This document shows positions 62,503-64,000 of a DNA stretch of 64,000 bases, piece by piece. Under the pieces are notes generated by a model, which had not been told where the DNA came from, ran no database searches, and saw only the letters and a list, made by a program, of their open reading frames with translations. Origin of the DNA: Haliclona indistincta (taxonomy: Eukaryota > Porifera > Demospongiae > Haplosclerida > Chalinidae); the NCBI GenBank assembly GCA_964017065.1, contig OZ024785.1, positions 5,288,314 through 5,352,313 of the forward strand, read 5' to 3'. The translations under genes were made by a program, and so were the position numbers. Each line of letters opens with the position of its first letter. Within the stretch, counting starts at the first letter, position 1.

Positions 62503-63620
62503 CTATGGGCTGACTTCAATCTCTATACTTCGTGCTCTCAGTTCGCGCTGATTTGTCATGGGATGGTTCAAAGGTGACTCTGAACTGAGTTCAGAGAGGG
62601 TCTGTAAGAGTTGATCGTTGCTGCCTGCCTTCTTTACAGGAAGAGACCCTGGTCGGGTCCGTATCTCAACCAGCGGTGTGTTGGAACCATTTGTAGACGT
62701 GTCCGATGGATCAGAATGAGCTGATTCGTTATTCTTTGATTCTTCGTCTGACTTCACCGTTCTCTCTTTAGGGTAAGTGAACCAGGAGAGACCAGCGAAC
62801 AGAGCAGCTAATAGTGCAGCACAGAGAGAGAAAGCCAGAGCATAGTAGCTGAGTTTTTCGTTGTCATATATCCAACAGTTGCCCATTTCACCGATTTTAT
62901 GTCTCGGGTAGACACAGGCTGAGTCAAACACAACACCAAACAGGAGAGGACCAGGTATGGAGCCGAAGACTCTCCACAGTACAGACTGGACACCCAGAGC
63001 TAGAGTACGTTGCTCATCAGCAACAACCCTATACATGGGGAGAGAATAATGATATTATGTGATTGTGAAAGGAAATGTAAGTATCGTAAATCCTACCAGG
63101 GCGTCTATTTCCTAAGCAAGGTTTTTAGGAGGGTATCCATTCTCAAATCAATATAGGCGTTTACTATTAAAGTTTACTCATGTAATATCAGAGTGCAAGG
63201 CATCTATCTATTCAAGGAGGACTTCTATTTAAGGATTTACAGTATGTGTATAAAGCAAAATGGTCACATTATATATTTCTGTTACGAGTTAACTCAGTAG
63301 CTGTCTACATGCATTTTTGGCTAGTCAAATTTCAATGCTTGGTTGAAGTTGTGAAGAGTGTGTAAGTTGTGAGACTACTAAGTTGAACTCACCTCATGCT
63401 CATGAAGGTGATGGGGATTTGCACCATGAAGATCAGAAACAGTGCAAACGGTAGAATGGCTAGAAATGGAGCAAGTGTGTTACACCCGTTGTCACAAGGC
63501 TGTGATTCTGATGTGCTTAATTGAGCAAGAATGTCGAGAAAGAGTTGCGAGGGCTGATCAGAATAAGTCATATTAGACAGAGTCTCTGCTACACATGAAC
63601 AATTTGCAAATACAACAGTC

Positions 63621-63718
<98 letters not shown>

Positions 63719-64000
63719 AGGAAGGAGGGAGAGAGATAGTAAGTGATACATGTCTGCTTGACAGCAAAGCTTACCCCATCGTCCCTTTCTATCCTGTTCT
63801 GGCAGCCGGCAGAGCAAGCACTGAAGTACATTACTCTGTTGTTAACACACACAGGCTCATAGACAGCATTAGTGCACTGACACATTGAAGCACAGGAAGA
63901 GTTCCCAGGACCAGCCATAGCTACAGAACTGTGATGATAGAGAAGGAGAAAAAAGTAGGTTAGTAGAGATCGAACAAACAATGGTAAATGTGTATTGTAA
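62503..64000 (-). CDS. OATP/SLCO organic anion transporter, C-terminal part
   Basis: Membrane transporter for amphipathic organic anions, plasma membrane by family. Three exons are visible: 62503 to about 63029, 63393-63619 and 63775-63928; the gene continues beyond the window. The upstream exon carries the Kazal-like extracellular domain typical of OATPs (CASMCQCTN, YEPVCVNNRVMYFSACSAGC). The middle exon ends in a helix (LAPFLAILPFALFLIFMVQI). The last exon has the family's VVADEQRTLALGVQSVLWR followed by GSIPGPLLFGVVFDSACV and a final helix (YYALAFSLCAALLAALFAGL), then a 90-residue Ser-rich cytoplasmic tail. An intron holds a long (GA)n tract. Confidence 0.9.
63622..63715. repeat. (GA)n microsatellite in SLCO intron
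   Basis: Nearly pure GA dinucleotide run, which is (CT)n on the gene's sense strand, next to the acceptor of the exon at 63393-63619. Confidence 0.95.

Overview
The window is animal nuclear DNA, most likely from a sponge (probably a demosponge). The evidence is intron-rich genes with very short GT-AG introns (about 45-110 bp), metazoan-type genes (integrin alpha, RAD21, Ku80, an OATP transporter, class C GPCRs), and large families that I associate with sponge and cnidarian genomes (beta-helix membrane proteins, HSPA12-like proteins, DUF6589/RecQ and Ginger transposons). The species is not identified. All exon models are read by eye from splice signals, reading frame and similarity to remembered family members.

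Layout. 0.3-8.4 kb: a RAD21-type cohesin kleisin (minus) and an integrin alpha subunit (plus) diverge from a 199-bp gap. 8.4-21.3 kb: a tandem array of single-exon CPT2-like carnitine acyltransferases (three recognisable copies, the first with a premature stop) followed by two single-exon POT/SLC15-like transporters. Decayed ends of further CPT2 and POT copies lie at 13.7-14.4 kb, and a non-LTR retrotransposon tail lies near 15 kb. 21.6-25.2 kb: a GNAT acetyltransferase and two copies of a secreted GH45-type endoglucanase on the minus strand, produced by a 1.9-kb tandem duplication that also left a truncated GNAT and a dead Ku80 5' end. The GH45 proteins appear circularly permuted: the block that is normally N-terminal and carries the nucleophile-side Asp sits at the C terminus.

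25.5-35.3 kb: the Ku80 (XRCC5) gene, with about 20 exons and the C-terminal DNA-PKcs-binding motif. One intron holds a 5.1-kb DNA transposon with perfect 66-bp terminal inverted repeats, which encodes a RecQ-type helicase and, convergently, a DUF6589 protein. 35.7-60.6 kb: a single-exon 1,245-residue beta-helix/multi-pass membrane protein gene, then three tandem units. Each unit is a class C (GABA-B-like) GPCR gene followed by a truncated pseudogene of the beta-helix gene. The middle GPCR is split inside an exon by a 5.36-kb Ginger-type element (integrase, Ulp1-like protease, PHD-like finger) with an exact 4-bp target duplication. A fourth copy of the GPCR promoter lies directly upstream of a 5'-truncated HSPA12-like gene (60.7-62.2 kb). 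62.5-64 kb: the 3' part of an OATP/SLCO transporter on the minus strand, running off the window.

Together the window shows two actively remodelled tandem arrays beside single-copy housekeeping genes. The best candidates for undescribed biology are the permuted GH45 enzymes, the DUF6589-RecQ transposon and the promoter-capture event at the end of the GPCR array.
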